Below, piece by piece: positions 41,548 through 51,051 of a stretch of DNA of 64,000 bases (the stretch's first letter is position 1; every line of letters begins with the position of its first letter). This DNA comes from Streptomyces buecherae (GTDB taxonomy: Bacteria; Actinomycetota; Actinomycetes; Streptomycetales; Streptomycetaceae). The notes below the pieces were generated by a model that did no database searches, was not told where the DNA came from, and saw only the letters and a list, made by a program, of their open reading frames with translations. The position numbers were made by a program, and so were the translations under genes. The DNA is taken from assembly GCF_014295035.1 (NCBI RefSeq), contig NZ_CP060404.1:6984501-7048500 (forward strand). Reading direction: 5' to 3'.

Positions 41548-43062
41548 TCACCGCGCGCAGCTCCGTACGAAGGACGCCGCGATGCCGGGTGTGGCCGTCC
41601 AGTGCACGTGCAGGTACGAGGCGTGCACGCCGCCGCGTACGAAGCCCTCGACCTGCCGGGTGGGGCGTACGACACCCCACGCGGGCAGCGCCGCCGGGCC
41701 ACCCCCGGCGCCGTCTCCGGGCCCGTCGGGGCCCTCGCCCGCGCCCGGCGTGATGACCGTGCGGTGGAACTCGTGCCCGCGCACCCGGGCGCCGACCGGC
41801 AGCAGCGGGCTCGGCGACAGGGCCACCGCCTCCCGGTAGCCCAGGGTCAGCCGGCCCGACATGCGCGCGTCGGCCGGCAGCACGCCGCACATGGGCAGCG
41901 GCGCGGCCCTGGTCCCGGCTTCGGCGTCCGGCTCCGGGGTGAGCGAGCGGGCCAGGTAGAGCAGGCCGGCGCACTCGGCGGCGATCGGGGCGCCGGAGGC
42001 GGCGAGCGCGGCGACGGCGGCGCGCAGTGGCTCGTTGGCGGACAGCTCGGCCGCGTACACCTCCGGGAACCCGCCGCCGATGACCAGCCCGCGGGTGCCC
42101 TCGGGCAGCCGGGTCTCGCGCAGCGGGTCGAAGGTGACGACGTCCGCGCCGGCCGCGGTCAGCAGCTCGGCGTGTTCGGCGTACGAGAACGTGAACGCCG
42201 AGCCGCCGGCCACGGCCACCACGGGCCGCGCCCCGCGCCCGGAGCCCGACTCAGGGCCCGTACCCGACTCCGCATCCGGCTCGGCCGCGTGGCCGGCGTC
42301 CGCCGACCGCGCCTCGCGCAGGCTGTGCGCCGGGTCCCAGGCGGGCCCGGGCAGCGGGGGAGCCGAGCGGGCCAGCTCCAGGAGGCCCGGCAGGTCGCAG
42401 CCCGCGCGCACCCGGTCGGCCAGCGCGGCCACCGACTCCACGGCTTCCGCGTGGCGCTCGGCCACCGGGACGAGCCCCAGGTGCCGGCTCGGGGTGTGCA
42501 CGGCGCCCACCCGGCGCAGCGCCCCGAAGACCGGCACGCCGGAGCCCGCGAGCGCCTCGCGCAGCAACTCCTCGTGCCGGTCCGAGCCGACCTTGTTGAG
42601 GATCACCCCGGCGACCCGTACCTCCGGGTCCCAGGACGCGAAGCCGTGCACCAGCGCCGCCACCGAGCGCGACTGCGACGCGGCGTCCACGACCAGCACC
42701 ACCGGGGCCCGCAACACCTTGGCGACCTGGGCCGTGGAGGCCAACTCGCCCTGGTGCGCGGCCCCGTCGTACAGTCCCATCACGCCCTCGACCACGGCCA
42801 GGTCCGCGCCGCGCGCGCCGTGCCCGAACAACCCCGGCAGCGCCTGCGGCCCGCACAGGTACGCGTCCAGGTTGCGGCCGGGGCGGCCGGTGGCCAGCGC
42901 GTGGTAGCCGGGGTCGATGTAGTCCGGGCCGACCTTGTGCGGCGAGACGGCCAGGCCGCTCGCCGCGAAGGCCGCCATCAGCCCGGTCGCGACGGTCGTC
43001 TTGCCGCTGCCCGACGAGGGCGCGGCGATGACCAGGCGGGGGACGGAGGTCGTGCCTGTCAC
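41548..43062 (-). CDS. cobB: Cobyrinate a,c-diamide synthase
   Basis: This enzyme amidates the a and c carboxylates of the corrin ring with glutamine and ATP. The 504-residue protein has P-loop APSSGSGKT (residues 14-22) and the block KVGPDYIDPGYHALATGRPGRNLD; the C-terminal class I glutaminase-like domain has the cysteine in AAECAGLLYLA and the block ARMSGRLTLGYREA. A low-complexity insertion (HAAEPDAESGTGPESGSGRG) joins the domains. GTG at 43062 overlaps the cobO stop by 4 bases (GTGA), so it is translationally coupled. Confidence 0.95.
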   Translation of the reverse strand: MTGTTSVPRLVIAAPSSGSGKTTVATGLMAAFAASGLAVSPHKVGPDYIDPGYHALATGRPGRNLDAYLCGPQALPGLFGHGARGADLAVVEGVMGLYDGAAHQGELASTAQVAKVLRAPVVLVVDAASQSRSVAALVHGFASWDPEVRVAGVILNKVGSDRHEELLREALAGSGVPVFGALRRVGAVHTPSRHLGLVPVAERHAEAVESVAALADRVRAGCDLPGLLELARSAPPLPGPAWDPAHSLREARSADAGHAAEPDAESGTGPESGSGRGARPVVAVAGGSAFTFSYAEHAELLTAAGADVVTFDPLRETRLPEGTRGLVIGGGFPEVYAAELSANEPLRAAVAALAASGAPIAAECAGLLYLARSLTPEPDAEAGTRAAPLPMCGVLPADARMSGRLTLGYREAVALSPSPLLPVGARVRGHEFHRTVITPGAGEGPDGPGDGAGGGPAALPAWGVVRPTRQVEGFVRGGVHASYLHVHWTATPGIAASFVRSCAR

Positions 43063-43655
43063 CACTCGATGCCCCGCTGGCCCTTCTGCCCGGTGTCCAT
43101 CGGGTGCTTGACCTTGGACATGTCGGTGACCAGGTCGGCGAAGTCCACCAGCGGCTGCGGGGCGTTGCGCCCGGTGATCACGACGTGCTGGGTGCCGGGC
43201 CGGTCCCGCAGCGTGGCGACCACCTCGTCGACGTCCACCCACCCCCAGTGCATCGGGTACGCGAACTCGTCCAGCACGTAGAGCTGGTACGTCTCGGCCG
43301 CCAGGTCCCGCTTGACCTGCTCCCAGCCCTCGCGCGCCGCCTCCTCGCTGGAGGCCAGGTCGCGCTGGACCCACGACCAGCCCTCGCCCATCTTGTGCCA
43401 GGCGACGGTGCCGCCCTCACCGGAGTCGCCGAGCACGCGCAGCGCCCGCTCCTCGCCCACCTTCCACTTGGCGGACTTCACGAACTGGAACACCCCGATC
43501 GGCCAACCCTGGTTCCAGGCGCGCAGCGCGAGCCCGAAGGCGGCCGTCGACTTGCCCTTGCCGACGCCGGTGTGCACGAACAGCAGTGGCCGGTTGCGGC
43601 GCTGGCGCGTGGTGAGCCCGTCGTCGGGCACCATCGAAGGCTTTCCCTGTGGCAT
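43059..43655 (-). CDS. cobO: Cob(I)yrinic acid a,c-diamide adenosyltransferase
   Basis: CobO (BtuR/CobA family) attaches the 5'-deoxyadenosyl group to cobalt. The 198-residue protein has the reversed-type P-loop TGVGKGKST (29-37), then AFGLALRAWNQGWPIGVFQFVKS, and YVLDEFAYPMHWGWVDVDEVV. The ATG follows the chlID stop directly (TAAATG), and the stop overlaps cobB, so it sits mid-operon. Confidence 0.96.
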   Translation of the reverse strand: MPQGKPSMVPDDGLTTRQRRNRPLLFVHTGVGKGKSTAAFGLALRAWNQGWPIGVFQFVKSAKWKVGEERALRVLGDSGEGGTVAWHKMGEGWSWVQRDLASSEEAAREGWEQVKRDLAAETYQLYVLDEFAYPMHWGWVDVDEVVATLRDRPGTQHVVITGRNAPQPLVDFADLVTDMSKVKHPMDTGQKGQRGIEW

Positions 43656-45905
43656 TTACGCGACCCTCTCCGTGATGTCGGTCCGTCGCCCCGGCCGCGC
43701 GCCCCGGTGCTGGGGCCCGTGCTCGGTCGTGGTTCGTTCACCCTGCCGGGCCCGTGCGGGGGCGCCGTCGCGCGCCGCACGCGCCCCGCGGACGAGCGCC
43801 GTGACGCTGTCTGCTCGCAGCTCCTCCAAGGTCACCGCGGGTCCGCGCAGTTCGCCGGCGAGCTGCGCCGCGAGGCCCAGGCGCACCATCCCCGACTCGC
43901 AGTCCACGACCACCGAGGCCACGCCGTCGGCCGCGAGCAGCCGCGCCGCGCGGGTGGCCTGGGCCACCGGTTGGCTGCCGCCGGTGGCCCGGCCGTCGGT
44001 CACCACCACGAGCAGCGGGCGCCGCGAGGGGTCCCGCAGCCGCTCGACCCGCAGCACCTCGCGGGCGCTGAGCAGCCCGGCGGCCAGCGGCGTGCGGCCA
44101 CCGGTGGGCAGTTTCTCCAGGCGGGCCGCCGCCGCGTCCACGGACGACGTCGGCGGCAGCGCCAACTCCGCGCCGCGTCCCCGGAAGGTGACCAGGCCGA
44201 CCTTGTCCCGCCGCTGGTAGGCGTCGAGCAGCAGCGAGAGCACGGCGCCCTTGACGGCGCTCATCCGCTGCCGCGCGGCCATCGACCCGGAGGCGTCCAC
44301 GACGAACAGCACGAGGTTGCCCTCGCGGCCCTCGCGCACGGCCTCGCGCAGGTCGTCGCGGCGCAGCAGCAGGCCGGCGCCGGTGCGCCCCCGGGCCCGC
44401 TGGTGCGGGGCCGCGGCCCGGACCGTCGCCGACAGGTGCAGCTTGCCCAGCGCCCCGTGCGGGCGGCGCGAGCCGGTGGTGCGCCCGTGCGCGGTGCGGG
44501 CCCGCGAGCGCCGGCCGGCCGCGCCCTCGCCGAGCCCCGGCACGTTCAGCATGCGCGCGGCGAACGGCTCGCCGGCGGCCACGGCGGGCCGCTCCGGCGC
44601 CGCGCCCCGCGCGTCCACGCCCTGCCCCTCGCCGCCCTCGCCGGTGGCCGGGGCCTGGCGCGGGTCGGCCTCGGGTGCCTCCGGCCGTGCCGGGTCGTCC
44701 GCGCGCTGTTCCGGCACCGGCGGCTGCTCGGCGGGCTGTTCGGGCCCGGAGCCCTGGCCGTCGCCGTCCCGTGGCGGCCCGTCGTCGGGGGAGCGACCAC
44801 CGCCGGGGCCGTCGGGACCATCGGGATCAGTGTCGTCGTCGCCGCCGTCGCCCTCGCCGTCCCCGTCATCGGGCGCCTGGCCCTCGGCCTCCGGCTGGTA
44901 GGCGTCGAGGATCTCGTCGAGCCTGTCCTCGTCCAGGCCCGGCGCGTCGAAGGGGTTGCGGCGCCGGCGGTGCGGCAGGGCAAGCAGCGCGGCCTGCCGT
45001 ACGTCCTCGGTGGTCACCTCGGTGCGGCCGGCCCAGGCGGCCAGCGCGGTGGCGGTGCGCGCCGTCACGATGTCCGCGCGCATCCCGTCGACCTCGAACG
45101 CCGCGCACACGGCGGCGATCTGGCGCAGCGCCCCGTCGCCGAGCACGACGCTCGGCAGCAGCGCGCGGGCCGCCGCGATGCGCGCGCGCAGCTCGGCCTC
45201 GTCCTCGGCCCAGCGGGCGGCGAAGCCGGCCGGGTCCTCCTCGTAGGCGAGCCGGCGCCGCACCACCTCGACCCGCTCGTCGGGCTCGCGGGAGGCGGCG
45301 ACCTCCACGGTCAGCCCGAACCGGTCCAGCAACTGCGGGCGTAGCTCGCCCTCTTCCGGGTTCATGGTGCCGACAAGCAGGAACCGCGCGGCGTGCCGTA
45401 CGGAGACGCCCTCGCGCTCCACGTACGAGGAGCCCATGGCGGCGGCGTCGAGCAGTAGGTCGATCAGGTGGTCGTGGAGGAGGTTGACCTCGTCGACGTA
45501 GAGGATGCCGCGGTGGGCGTCCGCGAGCAGGCCCGGTTCGAAGGACTTCACGCCGTCCGCCAGCGCCCGCTCGATGTCGAGCGCGCCGACCAGGCGGTCC
45601 TCGGAGGCGCCGACGGGCAGCTCGACCAGGCGCGAGGGCCGGGTGGCGCCGGTGCCCGGCTCGTGCGGGCCGTCCGGGCAGCCCGGGTCGGGCGCGGCCG
45701 GGTCGCAGGAGAATCGGCAGCCAGGGACGGTCTCGATGGTGGGCAGCAGCGAGGCGATGCCGCGCACCATGGTCGACTTGGCGGTGCCCTTCTCGCCGCG
45801 CACCAACACCCCGCCGATCGCGGGCGATACGGCGTTGAGCAGCAGGCCGAGCCGCATGTCGGCCATGCCGACGACGGCGGTGAACGGGTAGGTGGCCGAG
45901 GTCAT
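43656..45905 (-). CDS. Fused ChlI/ChlD-type chelatase subunit (cobaltochelatase ATPase/VWA)
   Basis: A 749-residue fusion of a BchI-like AAA+ ATPase and a BchD-like integrin-I domain. It is thought to power metal insertion together with a CobN subunit, which is not in this window. Walker A is GEKGTAKST (37-45); Walker B lies in GILYVDEVNLLHDHL, sensor I in FLLVGTMNPEEGELRPQLLDRFGL. An acidic Pro/Gly-rich linker (about 340-460) leads to a VWA domain with MIDAS DASGSMAARQRMSAVKGAV. The start overlaps the cobQ stop by one base (TGATG). The family is often called magnesium chelatase; context points to cobalt. Confidence 0.93.
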   Translation of the reverse strand: MTSATYPFTAVVGMADMRLGLLLNAVSPAIGGVLVRGEKGTAKSTMVRGIASLLPTIETVPGCRFSCDPAAPDPGCPDGPHEPGTGATRPSRLVELPVGASEDRLVGALDIERALADGVKSFEPGLLADAHRGILYVDEVNLLHDHLIDLLLDAAAMGSSYVEREGVSVRHAARFLLVGTMNPEEGELRPQLLDRFGLTVEVAASREPDERVEVVRRRLAYEEDPAGFAARWAEDEAELRARIAAARALLPSVVLGDGALRQIAAVCAAFEVDGMRADIVTARTATALAAWAGRTEVTTEDVRQAALLALPHRRRRNPFDAPGLDEDRLDEILDAYQPEAEGQAPDDGDGEGDGGDDDTDPDGPDGPGGGRSPDDGPPRDGDGQGSGPEQPAEQPPVPEQRADDPARPEAPEADPRQAPATGEGGEGQGVDARGAAPERPAVAAGEPFAARMLNVPGLGEGAAGRRSRARTAHGRTTGSRRPHGALGKLHLSATVRAAAPHQRARGRTGAGLLLRRDDLREAVREGREGNLVLFVVDASGSMAARQRMSAVKGAVLSLLLDAYQRRDKVGLVTFRGRGAELALPPTSSVDAAAARLEKLPTGGRTPLAAGLLSAREVLRVERLRDPSRRPLLVVVTDGRATGGSQPVAQATRAARLLAADGVASVVVDCESGMVRLGLAAQLAGELRGPAVTLEELRADSVTALVRGARAARDGAPARARQGERTTTEHGPQHRGARPGRRTDITERVA

Positions 45906-47746
45906 CAGCTGGTGCCCCTTTCGCGGGTGGTGCTCTGGCGGGGTGCGCCGTCGGTGGCGGCCCGCGCCACCGGATCGGCCTGGACCCCGCGCTCGCGGGG
46001 GTGCTCGACGGACGGCGCGGCCTGCGGCGCGCGCGGCCCGGGTGGTGCTGGTGGGACTGGTGGGGTCGGTGGCGCGGCGGCCTGACGCGGTGCGGGCATC
46101 CCGCCGTCAGTGCGGCCCGCACGGTCAGCGCGGCCGGCGCCGCCAGCGCGGTCGGCGCCGTCGGTCGGCAGGGGAGCGGGGGACGCGGGGGCGCCAGGTG
46201 GGACGAAGGGCAGCTCGGCGGGCGGCCCGTGCTCGATGAGGCGCAGCAGGGCGTCGGTGTCGGCGTGCTCCTCGATCAGGTCGCCGAGCCGGTCGAGCTG
46301 CTCCTCGCGCAGCGCCCCGAAACAGGTGTCGGGCGCCGGGACGAAGCGCCGGCCCGCCGCCTCGGCCACCTCGCGCAGGAACGCGCGCCGGAAGCCGTCG
46401 CTCTCCAGCGAGCCGTGCCAGTGCGTGCCCCACACGGAGCCGACCCGGCAGCCGTCGAGGAACGCCGTGCCGCCGCCGACCTCCGCGACCCCGTGGTGGA
46501 TCTCGTACCCCTCCACGCGTTCGCCCAGGGCCTCGCCGACCGGCCTGGCCAGCGTCTTCTCGCGCGCGAAGCGCACCCGCACCGGCAGCAGCCCAAGCCC
46601 CGTGACGGTGCCCGCCCGTGACTCGACCTCGTCCTCGATGCGTTCGCCCAGCGCCTGGAAGCCGCCGCAGATGCCGAGCACGGGCCGGCCGTCGGCGGCG
46701 CGTCGGACCAGCGCGTCGGCGAGCCCGCGCTCGCGCAGCCAGGCCAGGGCGCGCACGGTGCCACGGGTGCCGGGCACCACGACGAGGTCGGCGTCGGCCA
46801 ACTCGGCGGGCCGGTCGACGAACCGGACGAGCACGCCCGGTTCGGCCGCGAGCGCGTCCACGTCGGTGAAGTTGGACATCAGCGGCACGGCGCACACCGC
46901 GACCCGCAGCACGTCGTCGCCGACCGGCGGGGCGACGGGCGCCTCGCGGACGGCGCCGCGCAGCGAGACCCGCAGCCCGTCCTCCTCGTCGATGCCGAGG
47001 CCGGACGCGTACGGCAGGACGCCGAAGGTGCGGCGGCCGGTGAGCCCGCGCAGCATCTCCAGGCCCGGTTCGAGGAGGGTGACGTCGCCGCGGAACTTGT
47101 TGACCAGATAGCCGGCGACCAACTCCTGGTCCTCGGGCGCCAGCAGCGCGGTGGTGCCGAAGAACTGGGCGAAGACCCCGCCCCGGTCGATGTCCCCGAC
47201 CACGACCACCGGCAGGCGGGCGGCCCGGGCGATGCCCATGTTCACGATGTCGGTGCGGCGCAGGTTGATCTCCGCGGGGCTGCCGGCGCCCTCGCAGATC
47301 ACCGCGTCGTGCGTGCGCCGCAGCTCCTCGAGGCAGGCCACGACCGGCTCGAAGAGTGCCTGCCGCCCGCCGGGCACCGGGCTCGGGTCCTGGGCGCCGG
47401 GGGCCCGCTCGCCGAAGAAGCCGCGCGCGCTCAGCTCGCCCACCGGCTTGCCCAGCAGCACGACCTGGCTGGAGCGGTCGCTGCCGGGCTTGAGCAGCAC
47501 GGGGTTCATCAGCGCGGTCGGCTCGACGCGGGCGGCCTGCGCCTGCATCGCCTGCGCCCGCCCGATCTCCGCGCCGTCGCGGGTGACGAAGGAGTTGAGG
47601 GACATGTTCTGCCCCTTGAACGGCGCGACCTTGACGCCCCGGCGCGCCAGCCAACGGCAGATGCCCGCCGTCACGACGCTCTTGCCGGCGTCCGACGTCG
47701 TCCCGGCGACCAGCAACCCACCGCCCATGCGTCCCGTCCCCCTCAT
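45905..47746 (-). CDS. cobQ: Cobyric acid synthase with a long C-terminal tail
   Basis: CobQ amidates carboxylates b, d, e and g of adenosyl-cobyrinate diamide. The 613-residue protein has GGLLVAGTTSDAGKSVVTAG at the N-terminus, APFKGQNMSLNSFV, and the glutaminase-like domain with VLGICGGFQALG and EIHHGVAEV. The usual length is about 490-510 residues; about 100 residues at the C-terminus (after FVPPGAPASP) are Pro/Ala/Arg-rich and probably disordered. ATG at 47746 overlaps the cobD stop by 4 bases (ATGA). Confidence 0.95.
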   Translation of the reverse strand: MRGTGRMGGGLLVAGTTSDAGKSVVTAGICRWLARRGVKVAPFKGQNMSLNSFVTRDGAEIGRAQAMQAQAARVEPTALMNPVLLKPGSDRSSQVVLLGKPVGELSARGFFGERAPGAQDPSPVPGGRQALFEPVVACLEELRRTHDAVICEGAGSPAEINLRRTDIVNMGIARAARLPVVVVGDIDRGGVFAQFFGTTALLAPEDQELVAGYLVNKFRGDVTLLEPGLEMLRGLTGRRTFGVLPYASGLGIDEEDGLRVSLRGAVREAPVAPPVGDDVLRVAVCAVPLMSNFTDVDALAAEPGVLVRFVDRPAELADADLVVVPGTRGTVRALAWLRERGLADALVRRAADGRPVLGICGGFQALGERIEDEVESRAGTVTGLGLLPVRVRFAREKTLARPVGEALGERVEGYEIHHGVAEVGGGTAFLDGCRVGSVWGTHWHGSLESDGFRRAFLREVAEAAGRRFVPAPDTCFGALREEQLDRLGDLIEEHADTDALLRLIEHGPPAELPFVPPGAPASPAPLPTDGADRAGGAGRADRAGRTDGGMPAPRQAAAPPTPPVPPAPPGPRAPQAAPSVEHPRERGVQADPVARAATDGAPRQSTTRERGTS

Positions 47747-48750
47747 CGGTCCCCCTGGTGCGTGCCCATGGTGGCGGCGCCGTACGCCAGTCGTCCGGCG
47801 ACGGTCACCGCGAGAGCCAGCGCGCTCACCCGGCGCGAGAGCCGTACGGCACGCTCGATGTCGGCCACCTCGACCGGCCGGTTCTCCGCGCCCAGCACCG
47901 GCCGGTGCTCGACGCGGCCCGCGTACGCGAGGGTGCCGCCGAGCCGCACGCCGAGCGCGCCGGCGAACGCGGCCTCCACCGGGCCCGCGTTGGGGCTCGG
48001 GTGGCTGCCGGCGTCGCGCCGGGCGACGGCCCAGGCACCGCGCGGGTTCGGCCCGGCGAGCACGGCCAGCGCCGCCGTGAGCCGGGCGCCGGGCCAGCCG
48101 ACCACGTCGTCGAGCCGGGCCGAGGCCCAGCCGAACCTGCGGTAGCGCGGCGAGCGGTGCCCCACCATCGCGTCCAGCGTGTTCACCGCGCGAAAGCCGA
48201 GCAGCCCCGGCACGCCGCCGGCCGCGCCCCACACCAGGGCGCCGACCACCGCGTCCGAGGTGTTCTCGGCGACCGACTCCACGACCGCCCGCGCCATCTG
48301 CTGGGTGTCCAGGGCCTGCGGATCGCGCCCGCACAGCCGCGGCAGCGCGTCCCTGGCCGCGTCGACGTCCGCCGCCGCGAGCGCGGCGCCGATCACCCGG
48401 GCCTCCCGCCCGAGCGTGGTGCCGCCGAGCACGGCCCAGGTGGCGGCGGCGGTCAGCGCCGTCTCGGTGGCGAGGCCGCCCAGCGTCGTGGCCGGGCGCG
48501 CGGGCCGACCGGTGACCGGGCGGCGCGCGGCGCGCGCCAACAGCGCCCCGGCGAGCACCGTGCCGCCGGCGCACACGGCGGTGTGCAGGGCCCCGCGGCC
48601 CCGGTCGTCGCGCCACAACCGTCGTTCCACGGCGCCGGCGGCGCGCCCGAAGGCGGCCACCGGGTGGCCCCGGCGCGGATCGCCGACGACACGGTCGCCC
48701 AGAAAGCCGAGGACGGCACCGCAGGCGTACGCAACATGATCGGTACGCAT
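47743..48750 (-). CDS. cobD: Adenosylcobinamide-phosphate synthase (CbiB/CobD)
   Basis: This membrane protein joins aminopropanol (or its phosphate) to cobyric acid. The 335-residue protein has AVLGFLGDRVVGDPRRGHPVAAFG at the N-terminus, VESVAENTSDAVVGALVWGAAGGVPGLLGFRAVNTLDAMVGHRSPRYRRFGWASARLDDV, and NPRGAWAVARRDAGSHPSPNAGPVEAAFAGAL, all family hallmarks. It is the first gene behind the cobalamin riboswitch and is coupled to cobQ. The symbol follows the aerobic (P. denitrificans) naming. Confidence 0.95.
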   Translation of the reverse strand: MRTDHVAYACGAVLGFLGDRVVGDPRRGHPVAAFGRAAGAVERRLWRDDRGRGALHTAVCAGGTVLAGALLARAARRPVTGRPARPATTLGGLATETALTAAATWAVLGGTTLGREARVIGAALAAADVDAARDALPRLCGRDPQALDTQQMARAVVESVAENTSDAVVGALVWGAAGGVPGLLGFRAVNTLDAMVGHRSPRYRRFGWASARLDDVVGWPGARLTAALAVLAGPNPRGAWAVARRDAGSHPSPNAGPVEAAFAGALGVRLGGTLAYAGRVEHRPVLGAENRPVEVADIERAVRLSRRVSALALAVTVAGRLAYGAATMGTHQGDR

Positions 48751-48899
48751 CGGTCAGTTCGCCGTCGCGCCTCGGAGGGGGAGGGCCGCGCCGGGTTGCC
48801 GTGGCCCGATGGGGCGGCGGCGACGTGGCGACGGGGGCAGGGCGAAGGGCGCTGGACGGCAGCAGGCCATGGCGGTGTGTCCTCACTCAGGGTCCGCGC

Positions 48900-49075
48900 C
48901 CTGGTTCGACGTGATCGGCGGCGAGAGTCTCCTGGCTCCCGGATCGACGCCGCACCCCGGCCTTCCAGCCCGCCGTGTGCGAGCCGTGACCATGCGCTGG
49001 GGGAGCGCTCCCCGGTGACAGTGGCGGGACCGCGCCGGACTCACACCGGCTTCCTCTGCTGTCGCCGTTTGGCCC
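48900..49075 (-). ncRNA. Cobalamin (AdoCbl) riboswitch
   Basis: On the minus strand the sequence carries the conserved parts of a B12 aptamer in order: GCCGGTGTGAGTCCGGC, then GGTCCCGCCACTGTCACCGG (about 49052-49012), and the B12 box GAGCCAGGAGACTCTCGCC (48939-48921). The aptamer ends about 150 bases before cobD. It should switch off cobD-cobQ-chlID-cobO-cobB when adenosylcobalamin is plentiful. The rest of 48751-49305 holds the expression platform and a GC-rich hairpin-rich stretch after the pit operon; no gene seen. Confidence 0.92.
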
Positions 49076-49305
49076 CGGCAGTCCACCACGGCCCGGGAAG
49101 ACCCGTCAACTCGCCGTTGACCTGCGACGGGACGGCCCACCGCGCGCGGCGCGCCCGAGCCGAGGGGCGCCCGGTGCGCGCGCCGCACGCCACGCACGCG
49201 CCCCGGGCGGGCGCCGCCGTGTCGACACGGCGCCGCCCGCCCGGGGCGAGGTGCCCGCGGCGGCGACCGCCGCAGGCGAGAAACTACGAGCTACGCACCA
49301 CGGGC

Positions 49306-49548
49306 TCAGGCGACGATCAGATAGATCCCATACGCCACCGCCGCCGCGCACAGCGCGAAGCAGGCGTACGCGCCGGAGCGGGCCAGCGCGCCGGAACCAC
49401 CGGCCGTGCCGGCGGCGCCCGTGGCCGCGTCGCGGGAGGGCTTGGCGGAGGTGCCGACGATGCCGAGCGTGAAGACGCCCACCATGGCGACGGTCACCAC
49501 CAGGCTCACGCCGAAGACCTGGCCGAGTGCGGCCCAGTCGATGTTCAT
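49306..49548 (-). CDS. Small membrane protein downstream of the phosphate transporter
   Basis: An 80-residue protein with two hydrophobic helices, one near the N-terminus (GVSLVVTVAMVGVFTLGIVG) and one at the C-terminus (SGAYACFALCAAAVAYGIYLIVA), joined by an Ala/Gly-rich loop. ATG 49548 follows GGAAG. It lies 102 bases after pit on the same strand, an arrangement I recall from S. coelicolor, so a role with the transporter is likely. Function unknown. Confidence 0.8.
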   Translation of the reverse strand: MNIDWAALGQVFGVSLVVTVAMVGVFTLGIVGTSAKPSRDAATGAAGTAGGSGALARSGAYACFALCAAAVAYGIYLIVA

Positions 49549-49650
49549 GGCACTGCTTCCTTGTCGTCGGGGCGGTTGCGCCACGTCGTACGGGGCTCGG
49601 GCGCGCGGCGCGTACCCGTGCCCCGTACGGAGGGGCGGGGCCGGCCGCTG

Positions 49651-51051
49651 CTAGACCGTGGCCTTGGCGGGCGCGGCGGCCGAAGTGACGGGTGTGGCGG
49701 CGGCCGGCGCGGCGCCGCGTGCCTCGCGCTCGGCGCCGATTGGCCGCGCCGGCAGCGAGTCGGCGGCGGTCGCCGACGGGGCGGCCGGGGCCGCGTCGCT
49801 GGCCGACTGGGCGAGGGCCGCGTCGGTGGGCGGCGGGGCGACGCTGCGCACCGCGGCGGTCACGATCCCGACCGGCTCGGCGGCGTCCGCCGTGGCGGGG
49901 GCGGTCGCGTCCGCGGCGACGGCCGCGACGGCCGGGGTCGGGGCGCCGTCGACGTCGTTGACGTTGGTGTGGTCGACCGGCTTGCGGCGCGAGGCCAGCC
50001 AGATGGCGCCGCAGGCGATGACGGCCAGCACGGCGACCGTGGCCACGCCCCAGTCGCCCTGGTCGGCGAGGAGGGCGGCGGCGCCGGCGACGAGGCCGGC
50101 GGCCGGCAGCGTCAGACCCCAGGCGATGACCATCCGGCCGGCGGTGGACCAGCGCACCACGCCGCCCTTGCGGCCGAGACCCGAACCCATCACGGAGCCG
50201 GAGCAGACCTGGGTGGTGGAGAGCGCGAAGCCGAGGTGCGAGGAGGCCAGGATGACGGTCGCGGCACCGGTCTGGGCGGCGAAGCCCTGCGGCGGCTGGA
50301 TGTCGGTAAGGCCCTTGCCCATGGTGCGGATGATGCGCCAGCCGCCGAGGTAGGTGCCGAGCGCGATGGCCACACCCGCCGAGACGATGACCCACATCGG
50401 CGGGTCGGAGGCGGGCGCGACGACGCCGCCGGTGACCAGGGCCAGGGTGATGACGCCCATCGTCTTCTGCGCGTCGTTGGTGCCGTGTGCCAGCGAGACC
50501 AGGGCGGCCGAGGCGATCTGCCCGGCGCGGTAGCCCTTGGCGGTGTCCCGCGGGTCGCGGTCGCGGGCGATGCGGTAGGTGAGCCGGGTGGCGACGAGGG
50601 CGGCGACGCCGGCCACCAGCGGGGCGGCGACCGCGGGGATGAGGACCTTCATGACGACCGCGTCGCCGTTGACCCCGTCCATGCCGACGGAGACCAGGGT
50701 GGCGCCGATGAGGCCGCCGAAGAGGGCGTGGGAGGAACTGGAGGGCAACCCGGCGAGCCAGGTGAGCAGGTTCCAGACGATTGCGCCGACCAGACCGGCG
50801 AAGATGACTTCCGGTTGGATGCCGGACCCCTCGTCGATGATGCCGCCGGAGATGGTCTTCGCGACCTCCACCGACAGGAACGCGCCGACGAGGTTGAGCA
50901 CCGCCGACATGGCCACCGCGGTCTTGGGCCGTAGCGCCCCCGTCGAGATGGTGGTGGCCATGGCGTTGGCCGTGTCGTGGAAGCCGTTCGTGAAGTCGAA
51001 CACCAAGGCCGTGATGATCACGATCCCGATGAGAAGCGTGATGTGTTCCAT
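49651..51051 (-). CDS. pit: Low-affinity inorganic phosphate transporter (Pit family)
   Basis: This PiT/PHO4-family carrier imports metal phosphate with protons. The 466-residue protein has about ten helices with both inverted repeats of the family signature: DFTNGFHDTANAMATTISTGALRP near residue 20, and SLAHGTNDAQKTMGVI near 190. After about residue 365 the C-terminus is a long Ala/Pro-rich cytoplasmic tail of about 100 residues, longer than in short homologues. The neighbouring PHO box suggests PhoP control, as reported for pitH2 of S. coelicolor. A small membrane protein gene follows. Confidence 0.95.
   Translation of the reverse strand: MEHITLLIGIVIITALVFDFTNGFHDTANAMATTISTGALRPKTAVAMSAVLNLVGAFLSVEVAKTISGGIIDEGSGIQPEVIFAGLVGAIVWNLLTWLAGLPSSSSHALFGGLIGATLVSVGMDGVNGDAVVMKVLIPAVAAPLVAGVAALVATRLTYRIARDRDPRDTAKGYRAGQIASAALVSLAHGTNDAQKTMGVITLALVTGGVVAPASDPPMWVIVSAGVAIALGTYLGGWRIIRTMGKGLTDIQPPQGFAAQTGAATVILASSHLGFALSTTQVCSGSVMGSGLGRKGGVVRWSTAGRMVIAWGLTLPAAGLVAGAAALLADQGDWGVATVAVLAVIACGAIWLASRRKPVDHTNVNDVDGAPTPAVAAVAADATAPATADAAEPVGIVTAAVRSVAPPPTDAALAQSASDAAPAAPSATAADSLPARPIGAEREARGAAPAAATPVTSAAAPAKATV

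Noticed and set aside
43656..45905. Magnesium chelatase for chlorophyll synthesis
   Set aside because: There are no other chlorophyll genes. The gene is coupled to cobQ and cobO, so a cobalt role fits better.
47758..50934. 1058-codon plus-strand frame across cobD, the riboswitch and pit
   Set aside because: It runs antisense through genes and a structured RNA; the codons are low-complexity Arg/Gly/Asp.
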